A DNA stretch of 11,137 nt, from assembly GCA_019747615.1 (NCBI GenBank), contig JAIEQQ010000578.1:1-11137 (forward strand), written 5' to 3'. The DNA is from Phycisphaerales bacterium (lineage in GTDB: Bacteria > Planctomycetota > Phycisphaerae > Phycisphaerales > UBA1924). The translations under genes and the position numbers were made by a program. Shown one piece after another: positions 1 to 6,119 of the stretch; within the stretch, counting starts at the first letter, position 1, and each line of letters starts with the position of its first letter. Under the pieces are notes generated by a model. That model was not told the DNA's origin, did not search any database, and worked only from the letters and a program-made list of their open reading frames with translations.

Positions 1-636
1 GACCTGGACCCCGGCGTGCCCGCGACCGATCGCTGGACGTGGGAGAACGCTGAAGCCCTCGTCAAGGCCGCGCCGAACCCCGGTGTTTTCAACGAAGCGC
101 TGATGGAGCTGGGCGCGACCGTCTGCCTTGCGCCGCCTTCGCGACCGGTGTGCGATCGCTGTCCGATCGCGCCTCGATGTGCGAGCCGCGACGGCCTGTG
201 GCAGACCATCCCGCGCCCGAAACAGGTCCGCCCGCCCAGCGAGCACTTCTGCATCAGCCTCCTGGCGCGTGATTCTCGCAGTCGGATACTTCTAGAACAA
301 CGACCGAGCGAAGGCATGTGGTCCAACATGTGGCAACTGCCGACGCTCGAATCGGCGGACGAGTGGCCATCGCGCAGCGACGTGAACGCCTTCGCCCAGA
401 TGCGATCGCTCACGATCCAGCCCGGGCCGGGCGCGTCGCCTGACTCGCCGATCGAGTTCATCCATCAGACCACGCATCGCACCGTGCGATTCCGTGTGCT
501 CGTTGCGACGCCGCTGGCGTGCGTCCGCAAGACACGCACGCGGCACTGGGCGTCGCTCTCTGAACTTGACTCACTGGGGATCTCGAGCGCCCAGCGGCGC
601 GCGATCTCGCTGGTGCTCGATGGTCGCGGGACGTAA
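1..636 (+). CDS. mutY: A/G-specific adenine DNA glycosylase MutY, C-terminal part (5' end outside window)
   Basis: The frame is open from base 1 and ends at TAA 634-636, giving about 211 residues of the C-terminal half of MutY. MutY removes adenine mispaired with 8-oxoguanine or guanine in base excision repair. Seen: a four-cysteine iron-sulfur cluster loop with cysteines at window residues 42, 51, 54 and 60, just after a typical 'NEALMELGATVC' stretch. Then comes a NUDIX-like C-terminal domain at about residues 79-205, with EQRPSEGMWSNMWQLPTLE resembling the usual 'glW..lWefP' segment and FIHQTTHRTVRFRV resembling the F-x-H-x(3)-H region used for 8-oxoG recognition. The catalytic and helix-hairpin-helix parts lie upstream of the window, so activity cannot be judged. 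Oddity: the first cysteine spacing is C-x8-C, not the usual C-x6-C; the rest (x2, x5) is canonical. A GTG at 16 is in frame but is not a plausible start, because the domain would be cut. The next gene starts 239 bases downstream. Confidence 0.92.
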   Translation, partial: DLDPGVPATDRWTWENAEALVKAAPNPGVFNEALMELGATVCLAPPSRPVCDRCPIAPRCASRDGLWQTIPRPKQVRPPSEHFCISLLARDSRSRILLEQRPSEGMWSNMWQLPTLESADEWPSRSDVNAFAQMRSLTIQPGPGASPDSPIEFIHQTTHRTVRFRVLVATPLACVRKTRTRHWASLSELDSLGISSAQRRAISLVLDGRGT

Positions 637-822
637 GTACATTCACCAACCCGTACCTGCACTGGTTGTCAGTGCTTCATCTCCGTTCGGAGCGTTGTCT
701 GCGCACATCGCTCGACGATTTGTCAGCCTCTGTGGGGTTTCTTCTCGACTCTGCGAAGGTTCCCGCATTTCGGGACTTGCGTGCAACTCCGCATCGATCG
801 GCCCCGTATGCTGACGGACGCC

Positions 823-850
823 GCTTCGCGAACCCCCACCTTCGCGGAGC
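823..850 (+). promoter_or_regulatory. Leader hairpin upstream of the propeller/dockerin gene
   Basis: A 10-bp inverted repeat, GCTTCGCGAA (823-832) and TTCGCGGAGC (841-850), with one G-U wobble and an 8-nt C-rich loop. It ends 12 bases before the AAGGAG ribosome binding site. No T-run follows, so it is not a simple terminator. It may be a 5'-leader structure affecting mRNA stability or translation; that role is inference. The rest of the gap at 637-822 shows no gene and no promoter I would defend. TTGTCA at 720-725 lacks a matching -10 element. Confidence 0.35.
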
Positions 851-862
851 CATTTCACCAAC

Positions 863-868
863 AAGGAG
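863..868 (+). promoter_or_regulatory. Ribosome binding site deciding the start at 876
   Basis: AAGGAG lies 7 bases upstream of ATG 876-878. The open frame extends upstream to 666, but only the ATG at 876 has this site and is followed directly by a signal peptide. The second dockerin-tagged gene (ATG 3690) has the same motif at the same spacing. Confidence 0.8.
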
Positions 869-875
869 TCTGTTT

Positions 876-2093
876 ATGTCAGGATGTCCATCCTCGCGAG
901 CCCTCGGTCTCGCCATCACCGTCGCCGCGATCTCTGCAGCGTTCGTCTCCACCGCTGCCGGACAGTTCGCCACCGCGATCACGCGCCCCGCGGCTCTGGG
1001 CCCGGTCCCCAATCCCAACCCAGCACTGGTTTACAAGCTCGACCTCGCCACCGGCGTGAGCACGCAGTTCTTTGATCCGCTGGCGGCGCCCGTCATCCCG
1101 GCCACCGCCCCCGGCTTCCAGGGCCTCGCGGCGGACGAAGCCAATCGCCGCCTGTACGCCGTGACGACCAACGGCCTGCGGAGCGACCTGCATGCCATCA
1201 GCTATGACACCGCCCTCGCGACGTTCGTCGCTCAATGCCGCATCAACCCGCTGATCGACAACACCGTCAGCAACGCCAACGGCGTCGTGCTGACCGGCCT
1301 CGGCTATGACTCGACCCGCAACCGTCTCTTCGGCGTCAAGAGCCTCCAGAGCGGCAGCGGCGCCACGCTCCAGCCCGAGGGCATCTACGAGATCAACACC
1401 ACCACCGGCCAGACCACGCTCGTCCGCACGTTCGAAGTCTCCCCCGCGTCGGACTTCACCATTGATGGCTTCGACTATGACGCCGCGTCCGACAAGTTTT
1501 TCATGGCCGATGATGATGACACCGGCGGCCGCAACGTCTACTCCTTGGACGCCTCAAACCTCGCGGCACCCCTCGTGATCGTTTTCACCTACCCCGCTGG
1601 CACGACCGACGTTGACGGCCTGGCTGTCGGCGGTGGCAAGGTCTTCCTTCTTTCCGACGGTGTGCAGGGCAACGGCGGCACCCACAAGATCTACGACATC
1701 GCGTCGGGCACGTTTGATGCTCCGATCACCACGCCCTACCCGTCCTATGCGCCCTCGAGCATCGGCCCGGTCAACCCCAGCGGCGGCGCCACCTACGCCC
1801 CCGGCCTGTTCACCGCCCCGCCCACGCTGCGATGCAACGCTGCGGACATCGCGTTCGATGACGGCTTGGCGCTCCCGCCGATCGGCATCGCCGGCGGCAC
1901 GAACAACGGCGTGACCGAAGGTGACTACAACCTCTTCTTCGCGAACTTCTTCGACGCGCTGCCGGTCTGTGACATCGCCAACGACGACAGCTCACCATTG
2001 CCGCCCTTCGGCACACTCCAGACCAACAACGGCGTGACCGAAGGCGACTACAACCTCTTCTTCTCGATCTTCTTCAACGGCTGCGCGTTCTGA
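876..2093 (+). CDS. Secreted beta-propeller-like protein with C-terminal GC-type dockerin-like module
   Basis: A 405-residue protein. ATG 876 is chosen for its AAGGAG site and because a signal peptide follows at once: hydrophobic core at about residues 9-28, likely cleavage after A-A-G at 29. The body (about 30-315) shows four recurrences of a blade-like motif, G-(L/F)-x-(A/Y/V)-(D/G)-x(4)-(R/K)-(L/F/V)-(Y/F), starting near residues 83, 141, 198 and 248. Spacing is 50-58 residues, as expected of a beta-propeller or SMP-30/YncE-like fold. No catalytic residues were identified, so a binding or structural role is as likely as an enzymatic one. Residues 320-405 form a two-repeat module, each repeat with a Cys, an Asp-rich D-I-A-x-D-D segment and NNGVTEGDYNLFF. 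This resembles the tag annotated as a 'GC-type dockerin' in Phycisphaerales and suggests export and anchoring outside the cell. It shares 70 of 86 residues with the end of the beta-helix gene at 3690-5708. A terminator follows, so it is probably monocistronic. Confidence 0.85.
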   Translation: MSGCPSSRALGLAITVAAISAAFVSTAAGQFATAITRPAALGPVPNPNPALVYKLDLATGVSTQFFDPLAAPVIPATAPGFQGLAADEANRRLYAVTTNGLRSDLHAISYDTALATFVAQCRINPLIDNTVSNANGVVLTGLGYDSTRNRLFGVKSLQSGSGATLQPEGIYEINTTTGQTTLVRTFEVSPASDFTIDGFDYDAASDKFFMADDDDTGGRNVYSLDASNLAAPLVIVFTYPAGTTDVDGLAVGGGKVFLLSDGVQGNGGTHKIYDIASGTFDAPITTPYPSYAPSSIGPVNPSGGATYAPGLFTAPPTLRCNAADIAFDDGLALPPIGIAGGTNNGVTEGDYNLFFANFFDALPVCDIANDDSSPLPPFGTLQTNNGVTEGDYNLFFSIFFNGCAF

Positions 2094-2097
2094 ATCA

Positions 2098-2154
2098 GAG
2101 TGCTGAGAACTGAGCGATGAGTTCTGAGTGCTGAGTGGATCGGCACTGAGTGAC
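2098..2154 (+). repeat. Degenerate heptanucleotide array (GAGNNNT type)
   Basis: Starting 4 bases after the stop codon, the sequence parses into 7-base units: GAGTGCT, GAGAACT, GAGCGAT, GAGTTCT, GAGTGCT, GAGTGGA, then one 8-base unit TCGGCACT and GAGTGAC. Four of the unit junctions read T|GAG. The TGA trinucleotides at 2104, 2111, 2118 and 2125 therefore step by 7 bases through all three frames. It lies between the stop codon and the terminator. No gene fits here. Function unknown. Confidence 0.75.
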
Positions 2155-2179
2155 GGGCTCTTCTGAAACTCACCATTGA

Positions 2180-2208
2180 ACACCCCGGCATTGCGCTGGG
2201 GTGTTTTT
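2180..2208 (+). terminator. Rho-independent terminator of the propeller/dockerin gene
   Basis: Stem ACACCCCGGC (2180-2189) pairs with GCTGGGGTGT (2195-2204), with one G-U pair and a 5-base loop, and TTTTT runs over 2204-2208. The T-run is on the + strand, so it serves the gene ending at 2093. The opposite-strand gene stops at 2208-2210, so the two genes converge on this element. Read on the - strand the tail is T-poor, so termination in that direction is less certain. Confidence 0.85.
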
Positions 2209-3503
2209 CATTGGGTGGTCGGACCGGCCGGGTTCGGCGCGTGATCTTCTGGCGCGGGCAGCTCGACCCAGACGACGTGGCGGGCGTGCGGGATCGGATA
2301 CTCGATGCAGAGGCGATAGGCGCGAAAAGTCTGGATCGGGGCTTTGGCCGCGCTGATCAGTCGCGTGAGGAGTTGGGGAACGTTGGCGACTTCGGGGCTG
2401 GCCAGGGGGCTGATGTCCGCGCTGCTGTGGCGCCCAAGCGACACGAACTCCAGCGATTGGTTCAGCGTGCCGAGGTCGTCATCATCCGGCCATCGGGGCG
2501 GCGGGCCGGCGCCGACGGCGCTGACCGTTACGCGTGGAGCCGCGAACTCCAGCGGATCGCAGATCAGGACATCAACAACGAGCAACCGCACGGGCTTTCG
2601 CAGGGCGATGCTGTTCTGCGAGTGCTCCCGATCGCTGCCGCGCCGGCGCTGACGCTCGATATTGCGGCCGATCACTGCGACGGTGGAGGTGAGGCGCTGG
2701 CCGATCTGCGGCGTATCGCCGGCAGTGATCAGTTGCAGCGCGCCGGCGCGGGCATGGGTCTGAAGTGCTGGCATCGGGCTGGTGCAGAACTCGGGCAGGA
2801 GAGCGATCTGCGCGTCATCAGTCGGGCACTGGCCGCTCAGCGTTTCGACGCGCTCATCGCCGATCAGGCCGCCGGCTCCGGGGATGATGTACGGCACGCC
2901 GGTCAGGATCGCGCGCCCGCCGTTGCTGGCGCGTTGCACGTCCTGGCGCACTTCGACGAAGCCGAGGTCGGCCATGCCCTCTCGCTGCGCCGACGGCCAG
3001 TAGACATACGCCTGATACGCGACATCCACCTCGACACCCATCAGGAAGAGCGTCGCCTGGTAGATCTGCTGTCGGGCCCGGCGCTCGCCCCGCTGGCGGC
3101 ATTGCGGAACCCAGCCGGACATCGCGGCGTCAAAGCCCCGCTTGCCATCGGGAAAAAACGTGTACGCGCGCTCAAGGTCGTCGATCGCGACCGAGAGGGC
3201 CGCGACATTGGCTGACGATGGCGAGCGGTGCCGCAGGCGCTCGACGAGCAATCGATAGCCCGGCGCGCCGGGGCCGAGGCTCATGGCCTCCATCGCGTCC
3301 GGCGAGCGAGCGGCGCGGCCGACGCGACTGGCCAGAGTCTTGTCCAAGCCGAGTTGCTCGCGGAGGCTTGTCATGCTCTGCGGAGCTGGCACGGCCTCAT
3401 CCAGCGCCCGGCGCATCGCTCCCCAGAGCCGCGCCGCGACATCCTCGACCGCCTGCGAGACTTTCGGCCCGGGCTCGGCTGGATTTTGGAGAAAGTTCGG
3501 CAT
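2208..3503 (-). CDS. Conserved-looking hypothetical protein, possible N-terminal helix-turn-helix
   Basis: A 431-residue protein on the minus strand, ATG at 3503-3501, stop TGA at 2210-2208. No strong Shine-Dalgarno precedes the ATG, so the exact start is uncertain. No signal peptide or membrane segment is visible, so it is probably cytoplasmic. Residues about 15-40 look helical. Residues about 45-67 (LREQLGLDKTLASRVGRAAR) resemble a helix-turn-helix, followed by a Pro/Gly turn (GPGAPGYR) and a long helix. A middle region near residues 145-190 contains FLMGVEVDVAYQAYVYWPSAQ. From memory, uncharacterised planctomycete proteins share the plan 'LG-DKTLA-R ... PG-x-G-x-R ... G-x-x-(A/D)-x(6)-P-S-A', so I judge it a member of a lineage-specific family; that link is recall, not a search. 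The C-terminal half is lower in complexity, with PPPRWPDDDD, and is rich in beta-type residues. It runs convergently to the upstream gene and divergently from the beta-helix gene, whose operator-like sites lie 77 bases from its start codon. It is therefore a candidate, unproven, local regulator. The long antisense frame is a high-GC shadow. Confidence 0.72.
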   Translation of the reverse strand: MPNFLQNPAEPGPKVSQAVEDVAARLWGAMRRALDEAVPAPQSMTSLREQLGLDKTLASRVGRAARSPDAMEAMSLGPGAPGYRLLVERLRHRSPSSANVAALSVAIDDLERAYTFFPDGKRGFDAAMSGWVPQCRQRGERRARQQIYQATLFLMGVEVDVAYQAYVYWPSAQREGMADLGFVEVRQDVQRASNGGRAILTGVPYIIPGAGGLIGDERVETLSGQCPTDDAQIALLPEFCTSPMPALQTHARAGALQLITAGDTPQIGQRLTSTVAVIGRNIERQRRRGSDREHSQNSIALRKPVRLLVVDVLICDPLEFAAPRVTVSAVGAGPPPRWPDDDDLGTLNQSLEFVSLGRHSSADISPLASPEVANVPQLLTRLISAAKAPIQTFRAYRLCIEYPIPHARHVVWVELPAPEDHAPNPAGPTTQ

Positions 3504-3552
3504 GGGCGAGCCGCGCCCAAGATGAGCGCGGGGGAATTCTACGTCGGATTTG

Positions 3553-3581
3553 TTGTCAGGACCAGAAACATCGGCGATAAT
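3553..3581 (+). promoter_or_regulatory. Sigma70-type promoter for the beta-helix gene
   Basis: TTGTCA (3553-3558), a 17-base spacer, then GATAAT (3576-3581). Each hexamer matches the consensus at 5 of 6 positions at ideal spacing. Transcription would start near 3588, leaving a leader of about 100 bases before ATG 3690. This is the best promoter match in the window. The last base of the -10 element is the first base of the inverted repeat next to it, suggesting repression or activation at the start point. Confidence 0.6.
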
Positions 3582-3608
3582 CTCTCAGAGAATGATCTCT
3601 GAGAGAAT
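3580..3608. promoter_or_regulatory. Tandem palindromic operator-like sites TCTCTnAGAGA
   Basis: Two 14-base copies, ATCTCTCAGAGAAT (3580-3593) and ATCTCTGAGAGAAT (3595-3608), differ only at the central base. Each is an odd-length palindrome (TCTCT-n-AGAGA), and their centres are 15 bases apart. Together the 11-base arms at 3581-3591 and 3596-3606 form a perfect inverted repeat with a 4-base spacer, ATGA. The pair covers the predicted transcription start of the promoter at 3553-3581. No T-run follows, so a terminator is unlikely. Binding by a dimeric regulator is inference. An RNA hairpin is an alternative, but a start near 3588 would leave out much of the left arm. Confidence 0.6.
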
Positions 3609-3676
3609 CGATTCGCCGCCCGCACATGTCTGAACTCATCGCTGGGTCGATCTGGCGATCGCCCCGCACCACTGAA

Positions 3677-3682
3677 AAGGAG
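3677..3682 (+). promoter_or_regulatory. Ribosome binding site for the beta-helix gene
   Basis: AAGGAG, within AAAAGGAG, sits 7 bases before ATG 3690-3692. It is identical in motif and spacing to the site of the dockerin-tagged gene at 876. It fixes the start of the signal-peptide-bearing protein. Confidence 0.8.
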
Positions 3683-3689
3683 CCTTTCG

Positions 3690-5708
3690 ATGCCGATCTT
3701 TCGACCACTCTGTGTGACCAGGACGATCGCGCCCGCGTTGCTTTTGGCCCTCGCTGGGGGAGGTTCGAGCGTCACGGCGGCGGAGCTGTTGGTGCCGGGC
3801 CAGTTCACGAGTTTGCAGAGCGCGATCGACGCCGCGGCGAGCGGCGATGTCATTCGCCTTGCTCCGGGCACCTACACCGGTTCGTTCTCCATCAACGGCA
3901 AGTCGATTACGATCGACGGCGGCGGGGCGGCGACGCTCGATGCGGAGGCGGCCCAGGCTTCGACACTTTCGATCAGTGGGGTCTCCGGCCTGCCGGTCTT
4001 CATCCGCGGGCTGACGATCAAGGGCGGGCGCGGCACGGTACTCGAGACCGAATGCTGGCCCTTCGGGCCGACGGCGTTCGGCGGCGGGGTGTTTGTGTCG
4101 TCGAGTCGGGTCATCTTTACCAATGTCGCGTTCACGGAGAACCGAGCCGCGCTTGGCGCGGGCCTCTGGTAGGAGCAGGGCAGCTCGGTCACGCTTGATG
4201 GATGTGTGCTGGACAACAACTTCTCGTCGGAGGTCGGCGCGGCGGCGGCTGGGTGCTGGTTCGGGGCGTCCAACTCGCTGACGATGAGCGACACGCGCGT
4301 GAGCTTCAACACGCTCCTGGTCTCGGGCAGTCGGTTTGGAATCGTCAGCCCGGGCGCCGGCTCGTTGACGGTTGATTCCAGCACGTTCGCCAGCAACACC
4401 GACACGCTGGCCGTCATCTACTCGGGACCTGGCGCTCCGCTGCAACTTTCGGTCACAGACACAACGTTCCGCGACAACCGCCGGCTGTTTGGCACGCTGA
4501 CGATCACGCAAGGCAGGCCGGGCGACTCCGCTCTGATCGAGGGCTGCGACTTTCAGGACGAGGCCGGGGGCGAGGAGGGCGGGCGAGGCGGCGTGTTGCT
4601 GTTTGGCGGCGTGAACGCGAACACCGTGGTTCGCAATTCAACGTTTCGAAATGTCGTCACCAACGGCGTCGAAGCGTTCCTGGATGGCGGTGGTAGGCTC
4701 CGAGTCGAGGGCTGTCGCATGAGCGAGATGCCCGACGGGAGCTTGGGGGTCTTTGCGCTCAGCAATGCCAATGTTGTGATCAGCGATGTTCAGGCGATCG
4801 GCGGCGACGAGGGCATGAACTTCCTCGTTCAGAACGGCTCGACGCTCCGTGTTGATCGTGTCTCGATGATCGAGACGATCCGCAACGCGATCACGGTCAT
4901 CTTGTCCGGCGGCGGTCGGGCGGACCTGTCGAACGTCATCGCGGCAGAGTCGGGACGCGACGGGCTTGAGGTGCGGTCGATCGAGGGTGACGAGCCCGGC
5001 TCGCCGCCGGATCAGATGACGATGAGCAACCTGACGCTCACGCGCAACGCCATCGGCTTGCGGATGCAGGGGGTGCTCGCACCCGGCAGCTACACGCTGA
5101 CCAACAGCATCGTCGCGCTCAACACGCTGACTGATCTGCTGCCGGGCCTTGAGCCGACGGTGCCCACCGCCGGCTACAGCATCATCGACGAGGGCTTCGC
5201 GGGGGCTGGGCCCAGCGTGTTCGCGGCGGACCCCCTGTTTGTGAATGCCGCGGCGCGTGACTTCCGCCTTCTGCCTGGATCGCCGGCGATCGATGCCGGC
5301 GACAACGGCGCGGTGCGGGCGGACACGCTGGTGGACTTTGATGGCCAGCCTCGCAGGAGCGATGCGCCGAACGCGAACACGGGCGTCGGATCTGGCGCGA
5401 TCGTTGACATCGGCGCCTTCGAGTTCGCTGTCGCAGCGGCTGCGCGTTGCAACCCCGCGGACATCGCCAATGACGACGGCAGCCCGCTGCCGCCGATCGG
5501 CGTGAGCGGCGGCGTGAACAATGGCGTGACCGAGGGCGACTACAACTTGTTCTTCGCGAACTTCTTCGACACGCTGCCGGTGTGCGACATCGCCAACGAC
5601 GACGGCACGCCGCTGCCGCCATTTGGCGTGTTGGCGGTGAACAACGGCGTGACCGAGGCGGACTACAACCTGTTCTTCAGCATCTTCTTTGGTGGCTGCT
5701 CGTTCTGA
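3690..5708 (+). pseudogene. Secreted right-handed beta-helix protein with choice-of-anchor-Q-like segment and GC-type dockerin-like end, interrupted by an in-frame TAG
   Basis: One reading frame of 672 codons plus a stop (TGA 5706-5708), broken only by TAG at 4170-4172 (codon 161). Both sides are in the same frame and the protein sense continues straight across (...ALGAGLW-stop-EQGSSVTLDGC...), so this is a nonsense change, not a frameshift. Residues 1-31 are a signal peptide with likely cleavage after T-A-A. Residues about 33-75 show the entry to a right-handed beta-helix (FTSLQSAIDAAASGDVIRL then GTYTGSF). Helix rungs, with recurring short 'L-x-N/D-x-x-(F/V/I)' strands, run to about residue 510. 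Residues 517-579 (FVNAAARDFRLLPGSPAIDAGD to IGAFEF) match the plan of choice-of-anchor-Q segments. Residues 587-672 are the two-repeat dockerin-like module. Such proteins are exported and often act on or bind polysaccharides; no catalytic residues could be assigned. Without readthrough only a 160-residue exported fragment without anchor is made. Reinitiation at GTG 4206 would lack a signal peptide and has no well-placed binding site. A sequencing error is a real alternative. Confidence 0.82.
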
Positions 5709-5728
5709 AGGCCGTGCTGAGCTCGAAC

Positions 5729-5756
5729 GGCAATCGGGATTCGGCAATCGGCAATC
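5729..5756 (+). repeat. Short heptanucleotide array (GGCAATC type)
   Basis: Four contiguous 7-base units: GGCAATC, GGGATTC, GGCAATC, GGCAATC. The array begins 21 bases after the stop codon of the beta-helix gene. It is preceded by TGCTGAG at 5715-5721, a heptamer that also occurs in the array at 2098-2154. No coding role is visible. This is the second of three 7-base-period arrays in the window. No T-tailed terminator follows the beta-helix gene anywhere in 5709-6119. Confidence 0.65.
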
Positions 5757-5856
5757 GTGGGAAGCCGCATGAAACAAGTCCGCTAGCGAAACCCACGGAT
5801 GTTGCCGCGATTGATTTGCACCCAGTTCGTTGTGGCGTGGCGTGGAGCCAGCGACG

Positions 5857-5956
5857 TGTACCCCTTCGGGGTACAGAAGTTCAAGGCCGCGTACCGGGGG
5901 TGTCGCTCGAAGACTCGCTCCACACCCCGGCTACTGGCGTGCAGCCCTCCGGGCTG
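5857..5956. repeat. Cluster of three hairpins, REP-like intergenic element
   Basis: Three inverted repeats in 100 bases. (1) TGTACCCC (5857-5864), loop TTC, GGGGTACA (5868-5875). (2) CCGGGGGTGT (5894-5903) with ACACCCCGG (5922-5930), one bulged G, 18-base loop. (3) CAGCCC (5942-5947), loop TCC, GGGCTG (5951-5956). None is followed by a T-run. The sequence type (...CCCCTTCGGGG..., ...CACCCCGGCTACTGG..., ...GCCCTCCGGGCTGAAG...) resembles intergenic repeats I recall from planctomycete genomes, often mis-called as small ORFs; copy number cannot be tested here. It lies between convergent genes ending at 5708 and 6120, a typical REP position. The bases around it (5757-5856 and 5957-5981) hold nothing I can identify. 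Confidence 0.55.
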
Positions 5957-5981
5957 AAGAACGCGGGAGGTTTCAACGGAG

Positions 5982-6108
5982 CAGGCTGTAGGCTAAAGGG
6001 CCCAAGGCCCAAGGCTCAAGGCCCAAGGCTGAAGGCTGAAGGCTGAAGGCTGAAGGCTGAAGGCTGAAGGCTGAAGGCTGAAGACTGAAGACTGAAGACT
6101 GACCACTG
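5982..6108 (+). repeat. Heptanucleotide array, AAGGCTG/AAGACTG type
   Basis: A tandem array with a 7-base period. Degenerate units (CAGGCTG, TAGGCTA, one 8-base AAGGGCCC, AAGGCCC, AAGGCTC, AAGGCCC) are followed by eight perfect AAGGCTG copies (6025-6080), three AAGACTG copies (6081-6101) and a diverged ACCACTG. It ends 11 bases from the stop codon of the minus-strand AsmA-like gene. On the + strand the unit junction CTG|AA gives a TGA in every frame once per 21 bases. On the - strand all frames are open and encode PSAFSLQ repeats. It is clearly not a CRISPR, as there are no spacers. Origin by slipped-strand replication is plausible; function unknown. Confidence 0.9.
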
Positions 6109-6119
6109 GCGGATGACTG

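Noticed and set aside
666..875. A longer start for the propeller/dockerin protein at TTG 666
   Set aside because: It would add 70 residues before a well-formed signal peptide, and the AAGGAG site at 863-868 points to ATG 876.
2211..3215. A 334-codon open frame on the + strand, antisense to the 431-residue gene
   Set aside because: High-GC shadow. Its translation is Arg/Asp/Ala-rich with no domain sense and no ribosome site, while the minus-strand frame is longer and reads like a folded protein.
3580..3608. The inverted repeat as a rho-independent terminator
   Set aside because: No T-run follows on either strand, no gene ends just upstream on either strand, and it abuts a good promoter.
4170..4172. 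Genome-wide TAG recoding as the explanation for the internal amber codon
   Set aside because: TAG at 6122-6120 acts as the natural stop of the AsmA-like gene, right after a typical Lys-rich tail. One internal TAG is not enough evidence.
3636..5777. Minus-strand open frames opposite the beta-helix gene (3636-4511 and 4638-5777)
   Set aside because: Arg/Asp-rich low-complexity shadows. The + strand carries a signal peptide, beta-helix and dockerin-like module in one frame.
5582..6046. A 154-codon + strand frame spanning the gap after the beta-helix gene
   Set aside because: It starts inside the dockerin-like module in another frame and runs through hairpins and heptamer repeats, giving repeat-derived protein with no ribosome site.
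5982..6108. A CRISPR array
   Set aside because: The 7-base repeats are directly adjacent with no unique spacers, and no cas genes are present.
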